A stretch of 64,000 bases of DNA, taken from NCBI RefSeq assembly GCF_036855935.1, contig NZ_JASPFK010000001.1, forward strand, positions 312,501-376,500, read 5' to 3'. The notes under the pieces are model-generated. The model did not search any database, was not told where the DNA came from, and saw only the letters and a list, made by a program, of their open reading frames with translations. Position numbers and translations under genes: made by a program. Positions 8,937-16,592 of this stretch are shown piece by piece (positions within the stretch are counted from its first letter, which is position 1; every line of letters begins with the position of its first letter). The DNA is from Sphingomonas sp. LR60. Its GTDB lineage: Bacteria > Pseudomonadota > Alphaproteobacteria > Sphingomonadales > Sphingomonadaceae.

Positions 8937-10442
8937 ATGGGGACAGCGGCGTTCGACGAGATCATGGGGGTAAGTGGCGCCGATGGTGCCCGCCCCGAGT
9001 TGCGGGAATTGTGCGGCTGGCTGGCCGACACGCCCGATGGCGAATTGCGCCGCCGCCAGCAGTCCGCCGAAACGACCTTCCGCCAGCTCGGCATCACCTT
9101 CGCGGTTTATGGTGAGAGCGATGCGGGTGAGCGGATCATCCCGTTCGATATCGTTCCGCGCGTCTTCCTCGCCGACGAATGGGCGCGGCTGTCCGAAGGG
9201 CTGATCCAGCGTGTCGAGGCGATCAACGCCTTCCTCGTCGACATCTATGGCGACCAGAAGATCCTGCGCGACGGCGTGCTGCCTGCCGACCTGATCCTCG
9301 GCAACGCGCAATTCCGCCCCGAAGTCGCCGGCATCCGCCCGCCGCACGACGTGTGGGCGCATATCTGCGGGATCGACCTCGTCCGCACAGGCCCGGACGA
9401 TTTCTTCGTGCTGGAGGACAATGCCCGCACGCCGTCGGGTGTGAGCTACATGCTGGAAAACCGCGAGGCGATGGTGCGGCTCTGCCCGGAGCTGTTCGCC
9501 AAGTTCCGCGTCGCCGCGGTCGACAGCTATCCCGATCGGCTGCTGGAGACGATGCGGTCGGTCGCGCCGCGTGGCTGCGGCGGTCCGCGCCCGACCTGCG
9601 TGGTGCTGACGCCCGGCCATTACAATTCAGCCTATTACGAGCACAGCTTCCTCGCCGATTCGATGGGCGTCGAGCTGGTCGAGGCCGCCGACCTCGTCGT
9701 CGATGACGACGTCGTCTACATGCGCACGATCGAGGGCCGCGTCCGTGTCGACGTCATCTATCGCCGGGTCGACGACGATTATCTCGATCCGCTCGTCTTC
9801 CGCCCGGATTCGATGCTCGGCGTGCCGGGGCTGATCGCGGCCTATGCCTCGGGCAACGTCGCCATCCTGAACGCACCGGGCAACGGCATCGCCGATGACA
9901 AGGCGATCTACAGCTACATGCCGGAGATCGTGAAATATTACTCGGGCAGCGAAGCGCGGCTGCCCAATGTCGAAACCTATCGCTGCCGCGAGCCGCAGGC
10001 GCTCAAATACGTCCTCGACCATCTCGACCAACTGGTGGTCAAATTGGTCGATGGATCTGGCGGCTACGGGATGCTGGTCGGCCCGACCGCCTCGACGGCG
10101 GAGATCGAGCGCTTCCGCACGGCGCTGATCGCCGAGCCCGAGCGCTATATCGCGCAGCCGACGCTGGCACTGTCCACCGTCCCCACCCTGGTCGAACAGG
10201 GCGTCGCACCACGCCACGTCGATTTCCGCCCGTTCGTGCTGACCGGCGCGAAGGGCGTGCAGGTCGTGCCGGGCGGGCTGACCCGCGTCGCGCTCCGCGA
10301 GGGCTCGCTGGTCGTGAACTCGTCGCAGGGCGGCGGGACCAAGGACAGTTTCGTGCTGATGGACGAACCCCGTGGCATGACCCAGTCGATGTCGGGCGCG
10401 GCCGGCACGATGACGCAGACGCTGGGCGGGGGACAGCGCTGA
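8937..10442 (+). CDS. circularly permuted type-2 ATP-grasp protein (COG2308), cluster 1
   Basis: A 501-residue protein of the DUF404/DUF407 circularly permuted ATP-grasp family, predicted to form peptide or amide bonds. Visible motifs: DIYGDQKILRDGVLP, FVLEDNARTPSGVSYMLENR (acidic and Asn ligands), NAPGNGIADDKAIYSYMPE, a Lys/Gly-rich nucleotide-binding stretch VVKLVDGSGGYGM (about residue 370), and the closing RPFVLTGAKGVQVVPGGLTRVA. All expected ligand positions look intact. It is first in a tightly packed operon: its TGA overlaps the ATG of the alpha-E gene, which in turn overlaps the transglutaminase gene. Iyer and colleagues placed this gene set among predicted amidoligase/peptide-synthesis systems; the product is unknown. 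Confidence 0.9.
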   Translation: MGTAAFDEIMGVSGADGARPELRELCGWLADTPDGELRRRQQSAETTFRQLGITFAVYGESDAGERIIPFDIVPRVFLADEWARLSEGLIQRVEAINAFLVDIYGDQKILRDGVLPADLILGNAQFRPEVAGIRPPHDVWAHICGIDLVRTGPDDFFVLEDNARTPSGVSYMLENREAMVRLCPELFAKFRVAAVDSYPDRLLETMRSVAPRGCGGPRPTCVVLTPGHYNSAYYEHSFLADSMGVELVEAADLVVDDDVVYMRTIEGRVRVDVIYRRVDDDYLDPLVFRPDSMLGVPGLIAAYASGNVAILNAPGNGIADDKAIYSYMPEIVKYYSGSEARLPNVETYRCREPQALKYVLDHLDQLVVKLVDGSGGYGMLVGPTASTAEIERFRTALIAEPERYIAQPTLALSTVPTLVEQGVAPRHVDFRPFVLTGAKGVQVVPGGLTRVALREGSLVVNSSQGGGTKDSFVLMDEPRGMTQSMSGAAGTMTQTLGGGQR

Positions 10443-11377
10443 TGCTCAGTCGTACCGCCGCGTCGCTCTACTGGCTCGGCCGCTATGTCGAGCGCGCCGA
10501 TTTCGTCGCGCGACTGATCGAGGCGACGCTGCGCCTTGACGTCCTTTCCCCGCGCTCGGCGGGCGAGGATGCGTGGCGCACCGCGCTTGCGGTAAGCGAA
10601 ACCGACGATGCTTTCGCAGCGGGCGGCCATGTCGTCAGCCGCGAAGAGGTCGCACACTTCCTGCTCGCCGACAGCTCGCATCCGGGTTCGATCCTGCGCT
10701 GCCTCGCGATGGCGCGCGACAATGCCCGCGCGGTGCGCACCGCGCTCAGCCGCGAAGCGTGGCAGGCGATCAACGGCGCATGGCTGATCTTCGATCAACG
10801 GATCGGCCGGCTCGATCCGACCGCGGTGCTCGGGGTGGTCGATGCGGTCAAGGCCGAGACACGCGGGTTCGAGGGCGCGGTGCACCGGATGCTCCGCAAC
10901 CAGACGACCTCGTTCATCCGGCTTGGGCAGGCGGTCGAGCGCACCGACAACACCGCGCGGCTGCTCGACGTCAAATATCACATCCTGCTCCCTGAGGGCG
11001 AACGCGTCGGCGGTACGGTCGATCGCGACCAGTGGACGACGATCCTCCAGACCGTCTCGGCCGTCACCGCCTTTCGCTGGCTTTACAACGACGGGCTCAA
11101 CCCGACCAACGTCATCGACCTGCTGCTCAGCCGCGGCGAGCTGCCGCGGAGCCTCGCCGCTTCGATCGAGGAGACCGTCGCCGCGCTCACCGCGCTCGCG
11201 CGCGCCAGCGGGACGCAAGGCGAGGCCGACCGGATGGCCCGTACCCGCCACGCGCGCGTCGCGCGCACCCGCACCGGCGACGTGATCGCCGCCGGGCTCC
11301 ACCAACATCTCCAGGCCCTGATCGTCGAGAACGCGCAATTGCACGACGCGATCGGCCGGCAGTTCAAGTTCCACTGA
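10442..11377 (+). CDS. alpha-E domain protein (COG2307), cluster 1
   Basis: A 311-residue all-helical protein of the alpha-E (DUF403) family. It opens with the family signature RTAASLYWLGRYVERADFVARLIEAT and has repeated aligned helices: SREEVAHFLL, RCLAMARDNARAVRTALS and RLGQAVERTDNTARLLDVKYH. Alpha-E proteins almost always accompany the circularly permuted ATP-grasp and a transglutaminase-like protein; no catalytic activity is known. Translation is coupled at both ends through one-base stop/start overlaps with its neighbours. There is a separate paralogue fused to an ATP-grasp domain at 56397-58862. Confidence 0.9.
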   Translation: MLSRTAASLYWLGRYVERADFVARLIEATLRLDVLSPRSAGEDAWRTALAVSETDDAFAAGGHVVSREEVAHFLLADSSHPGSILRCLAMARDNARAVRTALSREAWQAINGAWLIFDQRIGRLDPTAVLGVVDAVKAETRGFEGAVHRMLRNQTTSFIRLGQAVERTDNTARLLDVKYHILLPEGERVGGTVDRDQWTTILQTVSAVTAFRWLYNDGLNPTNVIDLLLSRGELPRSLAASIEETVAALTALARASGTQGEADRMARTRHARVARTRTGDVIAAGLHQHLQALIVENAQLHDAIGRQFKFH

Positions 11378-12177
11378 TGCGCCTGACCATCGACCACCGC
11401 ACCACCTATCGCTTCACCGCGCCGCAGGGCCGCGTCGTGCAATTGCTGCGCATGACCCCGCGCAACACGCACGATCAAACGGTGGCGGCGTGGAACATCA
11501 ACATCGATTGCGACGCGCGGCTGCGCGAGCATCGCGATGGCTTCGGCAACATCACGACGATGCTCTATGCCGAGGGGCCGCTGACGGGGATCGAGATCAG
11601 CGTTTCCGGCGAAGTGGTGACGAGTTCGTCGAGCGGCGTGCTGCACGGCACGTTCGAGCCGCTGCCTGCCGCGCTCTATCTGCGCAGCACCCCCGCGACC
11701 CACGCGGAATCCGCGCTTGCCGCCTTCGCGCAGGCCGAAGTCGAAGGGCGGACGCCGATCGCCGCGCTCCACGCGCTCAACCGCGCGCTCCACCGGCGCT
11801 TCACCATCGTCGACGGCCGTCCCGAGCCGGGGCTCACCGTCACCGCCGCCTTCGCGCGGGACACCGCCACCGCACGCGACTTGGCCCAGATGTTCGTCGC
11901 CGCCGCGCGCGCCGCCAATTTCCCGGCGCGCTACGTCACCGGCTATTGCGACATACTGGCCGGTGGCCGTGCGACGCCGCATGGCTGGGCAGAGGTGTGG
12001 GTCGAGGGACTCGGCTGGGTAGGGTTCGACCCGACGCTCGGATCGTCGCCGGAGGCGCACCACGTTCGCGTCGCGGTCGCGCTCGACGCTGCCGGTTGCT
12101 CGCCAGTCGCCGGGTCGCGGCTGGGCGAAGGACGCGAATGGCTCGACGTCGAGGTGCAGGTCAGCGCGCAGGATTGA
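11377..12177 (+). CDS. transglutaminase-like protein lacking the catalytic cysteine, cluster 1
   Basis: A 266-residue protein with the N-terminal beta domain of bacterial transglutaminase-like proteins (MRLTIDHRTTYRFTAPQGRV) and the papain-like core. The His (PHGWAEVWVEGLGWVGF, H202) and Asp (VGFDPT, D218) of the triad are present. The position of the nucleophilic Cys, normally GVCQDFA, reads TATARDLA, so Cys is replaced by Ala166 (codon 11872-11874, gca) while the next helix (QMFVAAARAANFPARYVTGY) aligns without gaps. No other Cys lies nearby in the right place. It is therefore likely a pseudoenzyme or binding subunit. It is the third gene of the ATP-grasp/alpha-E operon; the paralogue at 55324-56235 keeps the Cys. 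Confidence 0.85.
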   Translation: MRLTIDHRTTYRFTAPQGRVVQLLRMTPRNTHDQTVAAWNINIDCDARLREHRDGFGNITTMLYAEGPLTGIEISVSGEVVTSSSSGVLHGTFEPLPAALYLRSTPATHAESALAAFAQAEVEGRTPIAALHALNRALHRRFTIVDGRPEPGLTVTAAFARDTATARDLAQMFVAAARAANFPARYVTGYCDILAGGRATPHGWAEVWVEGLGWVGFDPTLGSSPEAHHVRVAVALDAAGCSPVAGSRLGEGREWLDVEVQVSAQD

Positions 12178-12365
12178 CCGAAACGGTTCGATCGTATACC
12201 CGCCGCGCCAACATCAAGAGTCGACGTAGTTCGACGCCAACCTGCTCCCGAGCAAGGTGGCGCCTCCGGCAACGGGGGGATGTGGCCGGACCGGCAACCA
12301 ACGGGACTTTCGCCACATATCGTTTCGACTCCTGATGCCCGAACCGAGCAACAGGATCAGCGACC

Positions 12366-13415
12366 GTGACGATCGAGCCCCAGCAATTCGCCAGCGACAA
12401 TTATGCCGGAGCCTGCCCCGAGGCGCTGGAGGCGATGCTCGCCGCCAATGCCGGCTCGGCGGTCGCTTATGGCGATGACGGCTGGACGCAGCGCGCGTCG
12501 GACAGTTTCCGCACCTTGTTCGAGACCGATGCGGAGGTCTTCTTCGTCTTCAACGGTACCGCCGCCAACTCGCTTGCGCTCGCGTCGCTCTGCCAGAGCT
12601 ATCACAGCGTCATCTGCTCGTCGGCGGCGCATGTCGAAACCGACGAATGCGGTGCGCCCGAGTTCTTCTCGAACGGCTCCAAGCTGCTGCTCGCACCATC
12701 CGCGGACGGCAAGCTGACGCCCGAAGCGATCCGCACGCTCGCCAGCAGCCGATCCGACATCCACTTTCCGAAGCCACGCGTCGTTACCATCACCCAGCCG
12801 ACCGAGACCGGGCAAGTCTATTCGATCACCGAGGTGCGCGCGATCTCGGCGGTGTGCCGTGAACTGGGGCTCAAGCTGCACATGGACGGCGCGCGTTTCG
12901 CCCACGCCTGCGCCGCGCTCGGCTGCACGCCGGCGGCGATCACCTGGGAGGCGGGCGTGGACGTCCTGTGCTTCGGCGGGACCAAGAACGGGCTGATGAT
13001 CGGTGAAGCGGTGATCTTCTTCGACCGCGCGCTGGCAGAGGATTTCGACTATCGCTGCAAACAGGCCGGGCAGCTCGCCTCGAAGATGCGCTTCCTCTCC
13101 GCGCCGTGGATCTGGCTGATCGACAGCGGCGCATGGCTGCGCAATGCCGAGCACGGCAATGCCTGCGCCGAGCGGCTTGCGGCGCGCGTCGCCGATCTGC
13201 CCGCGGTGCAGTTGCTGTTCCCGGTGCAAGCCAATTCGGTGTTCCTCGTCGCACCGGAGGCGGTACTCGACGAGCTGCGCGCGCTTGGCTGGCGCTTCTA
13301 CACGTTCATCGGCGGCGGAGCGCGCTTCATGTTCGCATGGGACGCCGACCCCGCGCGCGTCGACCAGCTCGCGGCGGACATCCGCGCCGCGTGTGAAGTG
13401 CCGGCGCTGGCGTAG
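12366..13415 (+). CDS. low-specificity L-threonine aldolase family protein (beta-eliminating lyase fold)
   Basis: A 349-residue PLP enzyme of fold type I. It begins ASDNYAGACPEALEAM, a variant of the aldolase SDN start, and has VFNGTAANSLAL for the cofactor phosphate site, LKLHMDGARFAHA with the Asp that contacts the pyridine nitrogen, and the Schiff-base Lys in CFGGTKNGLM (K207). It should cleave L-threonine or L-allo-threonine to glycine and acetaldehyde. The start is a GTG; AGGAT lies upstream. It is a single gene preceded by 188 bases in which I see no clear element. Confidence 0.85.
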   Translation: MTIEPQQFASDNYAGACPEALEAMLAANAGSAVAYGDDGWTQRASDSFRTLFETDAEVFFVFNGTAANSLALASLCQSYHSVICSSAAHVETDECGAPEFFSNGSKLLLAPSADGKLTPEAIRTLASSRSDIHFPKPRVVTITQPTETGQVYSITEVRAISAVCRELGLKLHMDGARFAHACAALGCTPAAITWEAGVDVLCFGGTKNGLMIGEAVIFFDRALAEDFDYRCKQAGQLASKMRFLSAPWIWLIDSGAWLRNAEHGNACAERLAARVADLPAVQLLFPVQANSVFLVAPEAVLDELRALGWRFYTFIGGGARFMFAWDADPARVDQLAADIRAACEVPALA

Positions 13416-13417
13416 GT

Positions 13418-13494
13418 CGTCATTGCGAGCGTAGCGAAGCAATCCAGCGCGTCTCGGTCCGACCCTGGATTGCTTCACTACACTCGCAATGACG
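13418..13494. repeat. dispersed palindromic repeat, family A
   Basis: An imperfect inverted repeat with arms of the type CGTCATTGCGAGCGTAGCG / CGCAATGACG and inner arms GCAATCCAG / CTGGATTGC. Other copies in this window lie at 39139-39214, 43330-43406, 45439-45515 and 46564-46641, with a shortened one at 51889-51908. All copies are intergenic and about 77 bases long. It can fold into one long stem and here lies between convergent genes. Confidence 0.85.
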
Positions 13495-13515
13495 GGTTTT
13501 ACGCCGGAATGTGGA

Positions 13516-14274
13516 TCAAGCGGTCACTGGCTGCGCTTCATCCTCGGGCATCAACACCCAGCCATGCGCCGCGAGCATCTCGATCGGACGATAGCGCGTC
13601 TTATACGCCATCCGCTGCGAGCCCTTCACCCAATAGCCTAGGTACACATATGGCAGCCCCGCCTCACGCGCGCGGGCGATATGGTCGAGGATGATGTAAT
13701 TGCCGAGCGCCGGGCGCGCATCCTGGTCGGTGTCGAAGAAGCTGTAGACCATCGACAGCCCGTCCGCCTGCCGGTCGGTCAGGCAACAGCCGACCAGCTT
13801 TCCCGGCCGTCCGTCGTCGGACGGCTCGCGATATTCGACCACCACCGAATTGACCGGCGAATGCTCGATCATGTCGGCAAAGTCGCCTTCGTCCATCGCC
13901 GCCATCCCGCCGCCGGGGTGCCGCGCCGACAGATAGCGGCGCATCAGCGTATATTGCTCGTCGGTCGCCCACGGCCGACATGCCGTCACGTCGAGATCGC
14001 CGTGGCGGCGGACCAGCTTGCGCTGCGTCGCGTTCGGTTCGAACTCGCGCGTGCGCACCCGCACCGACACGCAGGCGGCACACCCCGCGCAGCTTGGGCG
14101 ATAGGCGACCGACTGGCTGCGGCGAAAACCGATCCGGCCCAGCGCGTCGTTCAGCTCACCGGCCTCGGGGCCGGTCAATTCGGTGAACACCTTCCGCTCC
14201 TGCCGGCCGGGCAGGTACGGGCACGGCTGCGGGCTGGTGACGAAGAAGCGCGGGAAGCGGAACGGTGCCGTCAT
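13516..14274 (-). CDS. bpt: aspartate/glutamate leucyltransferase (Bpt), N-degron pathway
   Basis: A 252-residue aminoacyl-tRNA-protein transferase. Diagnostic features are the N-terminal [19 protein letters not shown] with its cysteine, [19 protein letters not shown] with a Cys cluster, the AVRV-like RVRTREF region, and the C-terminal [20 protein letters not shown] which is nearly invariant in Bpt and eukaryotic ATE1. It adds leucine from Leu-tRNA to proteins with N-terminal Asp or Glu, marking them for ClpS/ClpAP. Length is normal for the family. Confidence 0.93.
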   Translation of the reverse strand: MTAPFRFPRFFVTSPQPCPYLPGRQERKVFTELTGPEAGELNDALGRIGFRRSQSVAYRPSCAGCAACVSVRVRTREFEPNATQRKLVRRHGDLDVTACRPWATDEQYTLMRRYLSARHPGGGMAAMDEGDFADMIEHSPVNSVVVEYREPSDDGRPGKLVGCCLTDRQADGLSMVYSFFDTDQDARPALGNYIILDHIARAREAGLPYVYLGYWVKGSQRMAYKTRYRPIEMLAAHGWVLMPEDEAQPVTA

Positions 14275-14373
14275 TCGTGCCGCTCCTTTGCTGCGTCGCC
14301 CATGCCTCGGCCCATCGTCTTACCTGCCAACACCTTTATAGGCGATGTCGTGCGACGCGCGAAATGCCGCTTT

Positions 14374-14391
14374 GGCACAAAAAGCAGTGCC
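14374..14391 (-). terminator. short hairpin downstream of threonine ammonia-lyase
   Basis: On the minus strand GGCAC-TGCTTTTT-GTGCC forms a 5-bp stem a few bases after the ammonia-lyase stop codon. The stem is short and the T-run lies in the loop rather than after it, so it is only a possible terminator or attenuator before bpt. Confidence 0.3.
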
Positions 14392-14396
14392 TTGTG

Positions 14397-15638
14397 TCAG
14401 GCCAGCTCGACCGTGCTCACCTCGAACCCCGCCTCGCGCAGGCCGACCATCAACCGGTCGAGATGCGCACGATCGCGCGCCTCGCATTCGATGTCGGTGA
14501 TCAGGCCCTTGGCGGGCAGGGTGGTGAAGACGCGCTGGTGATAGATTTCGATGATGTTCACCCGCTCGCGATCGAACACCCGCATCACGTTATACAGCGC
14601 GCCCGGCTGGTCCTGCAGCCGCAGCCGCAGCCGCGCCAGCCGCCCCGACCGCGCCAGATCGCGCAGCAGCACGTTGGCGAGCAAGCGCGTATCGATATTG
14701 CCGCCGCACAGCACGACGCCGATCGTCCGGCCGCGGAAACGCTCGGGATGCGCGAGCAACGCGGCGAGCCCCGCCGCCCCCGCGCCCTCGACCACGGTCT
14801 TCTCGATCTGGAGCAACAGGCTCAATGCCTCCTCCAGATAACGTTCGGAGACGAGCACGATATCGTCGACCAGTTGCGCGACCATCTGCGCGGTGATCCC
14901 ACCCGGCTCCTTGACCGCGATGCCTTCCGCCAGCGTATCGCCGGCGCACGGCATGTCGGTGCCGTTGATGCGATTGTACATCGACGGATACAGCTCGGCC
15001 TCGACGCCGACCACCTCGATCGGGCGATCCGCCGCGCGCGCGACCGTCGCCATGCCGGAGATCAGCCCGCCGCCGCCGATCGGCACTACCAGCAGGTCGA
15101 TCTCGGGATGCTCCTCCAGCATCTCCAGCGCGACGGTGCCTTGCCCCGCGATGATCCGCGGATCATCGAACGGATGCACGAAGGTGAAGCCGCGCTCCGC
15201 CTCCAGCACGCGCGCATGGGCGTAGGCGGCGTCGAACGTGTCGCCCTCCAGGATCACGGTCGCGCCGTGGCCCTGCGTCTGCACCACCTTCACCACCGGT
15301 GTGTTGCGCGGCATCACGATCGTCACGGGCACGCCCAGCCGGTTGCCGTGATAGGCGAGCCCCTGCGCATGATTGCCCGCCGACGCCGCGATCACGCCCT
15401 TGGCGCGCGCTTCGTCGGAGAGTTGCAGCAGCGTGTTGAGCGCGCCGCGCTCCTTGTAGGCGGCGGTGAACTGCAGGTTCTCGAACTTCAGATAGACGGT
15501 CGCGCCGGTCAGCTTCGACAGCGTCTGGCTGATCAGCGTCGGCGTCCGCACGACCGCGTCGCCGATGCGGATCTGCGCGGCGCGCACGTCCTCGATCGAG
15601 ACGGGAAGGGCAGGGGCGGACGCGAGCTTGGTTGCCAT
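14397..15638 (-). CDS. ilvA: threonine ammonia-lyase with C-terminal ACT domain
   Basis: A 413-residue PLP enzyme that deaminates threonine to 2-oxobutanoate. The Schiff-base Lys is in FTAAYKERGALNTL, the Gly-rich phosphate site in VPIGGGGLISGMATV and the Asn loop in ASAGNHAQGLAYHGN. The last ~80 residues form an ACT-like regulatory domain (GALYNVMRVFDRERVNIIEI). Its length and single ACT unit match the shorter TdcB/IlvA2-type enzymes common in alphaproteobacteria rather than the long E. coli IlvA. 2-Oxobutanoate feeds isoleucine synthesis and can yield propionyl-CoA, the substrate of the cluster at 21.9-31.3 kb. I start at ATG 15638; seven more codons upstream are open. Confidence 0.88.
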   Translation of the reverse strand: MATKLASAPALPVSIEDVRAAQIRIGDAVVRTPTLISQTLSKLTGATVYLKFENLQFTAAYKERGALNTLLQLSDEARAKGVIAASAGNHAQGLAYHGNRLGVPVTIVMPRNTPVVKVVQTQGHGATVILEGDTFDAAYAHARVLEAERGFTFVHPFDDPRIIAGQGTVALEMLEEHPEIDLLVVPIGGGGLISGMATVARAADRPIEVVGVEAELYPSMYNRINGTDMPCAGDTLAEGIAVKEPGGITAQMVAQLVDDIVLVSERYLEEALSLLLQIEKTVVEGAGAAGLAALLAHPERFRGRTIGVVLCGGNIDTRLLANVLLRDLARSGRLARLRLRLQDQPGALYNVMRVFDRERVNIIEIYHQRVFTTLPAKGLITDIECEARDRAHLDRLMVGLREAGFEVSTVELA

Positions 15639-15731
15639 GCCGGGGACGTAGCGGAACACCGGTGCGAAAGGAACACCCGCGCGCCGTTACGGTGCGGACC
15701 GGGGCAACGAGCGCCATCGCCTTGCCACTAC

Positions 15732-15826
15732 CGTCATTCCCGCGAAGACGGGAATCCAGACACGCTGGTCCCTCTGATGACGCGAGGCGTCCGCGCTTCT
15801 GGATCCCCGACTTCGCGGGGATGACG
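15732..15826. repeat. dispersed palindromic repeat, family B
   Basis: Inverted arms CGTCATTCCCGCGAAGACG... and ...CTTCGCGGGGATGACG, with inner arms GGGAATCCAGA / TCTGGATCCCC, around a variable core. The same design occurs at 30298-30390 (inside pccA), 49364-49459 and 49568-49662. Confidence 0.85.
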
Positions 15827-15840
15827 GATGAGGGTGTCGC

Positions 15841-16560
15841 TCAGGATGGGCGCACGGCCGCGAACGCCCCGCGCCATTCCGGCCGCACGATCGCCAGCAC
15901 GGCAGGCGTGACCGGCACCGTCATCTCGTACATCCCCTCGGCATAGGAACCCGCGACATATTGCCCGGCGATCAGCCCGATGCGGTCGACCGCGCGGCGG
16001 TCGGTCGACCCAAGCAGCACCGTCAGGTCCGACACCGGCGGGCACGGAAAGATATCGCTCGCGCCCGGATCGCTCCCCAGCCGTCGACGCCGCTCGCCTT
16101 TCAGCCACGCGCACCAATTTGCACCGAACACGCGCTGCATCGCGGCCGGCGACTCGAACATCGCGCGCGGGTCGACCCGTCGCGCCTTGGCCTTGTCCCA
16201 CACCAGCGGCTCCAGCGTGGTGTTGCCGTGCGCGCCGCCCGTGAAGCGGTAGGTTTCACCCGACAGGCTCAGCAGCCGCGGCGTTTCGGTCACCACCTTC
16301 CATTCGCGCGTGGCGTCGTGCTGGTGGAACGGAAAGTTGCTCTTCGCCGTGTCGCGCCGGTCCTCCGCCGCCAGCCCGGCCGCACGGGTCCGCAGCCGTG
16401 CGCGGTCCGCCTCTAGCCAGCGGCGCAGCGGCGCGATCCGCGCGGCGGCGGCCGGATAACGGTACGAGAAGTCGAGTGCCGGGGTCTTCTCGCTTACCTT
16501 CGTCTGCGCCGCCGCCGGCACCGCGGACGCCAGCAAGATCAACCCCATCACTCGCCGCAT
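15841..16560 (-). CDS. DUF3298/DUF4163 (RsiV-like) exported protein
   Basis: A 239-residue protein with a signal peptide (MRRVMGLILLASAVPAAAQ). Residues ~30-110 resemble the DUF4163/PdaC N-terminal domain, and the rest is DUF3298, with the recognisable LSLSGETYRFTGGAHGN and a C-terminal GQYVAGSYAEGMYEMTVPVT. Such domain pairs occur in RsiV-type anti-sigma factors and in secreted proteins of unknown function; here there is no transmembrane anchor other than the signal and no linked sigma factor. ATG 16560 is chosen over an upstream TTG. It is divergent from the amidohydrolase gene with only 32 bases between. Confidence 0.8.
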   Translation of the reverse strand: MRRVMGLILLASAVPAAAQTKVSEKTPALDFSYRYPAAAARIAPLRRWLEADRARLRTRAAGLAAEDRRDTAKSNFPFHQHDATREWKVVTETPRLLSLSGETYRFTGGAHGNTTLEPLVWDKAKARRVDPRAMFESPAAMQRVFGANWCAWLKGERRRRLGSDPGASDIFPCPPVSDLTVLLGSTDRRAVDRIGLIAGQYVAGSYAEGMYEMTVPVTPAVLAIVRPEWRGAFAAVRPS

Positions 16561-16592
16561 GACATCCCTCGCCAAAGCCGTGCCGCTTCCAT

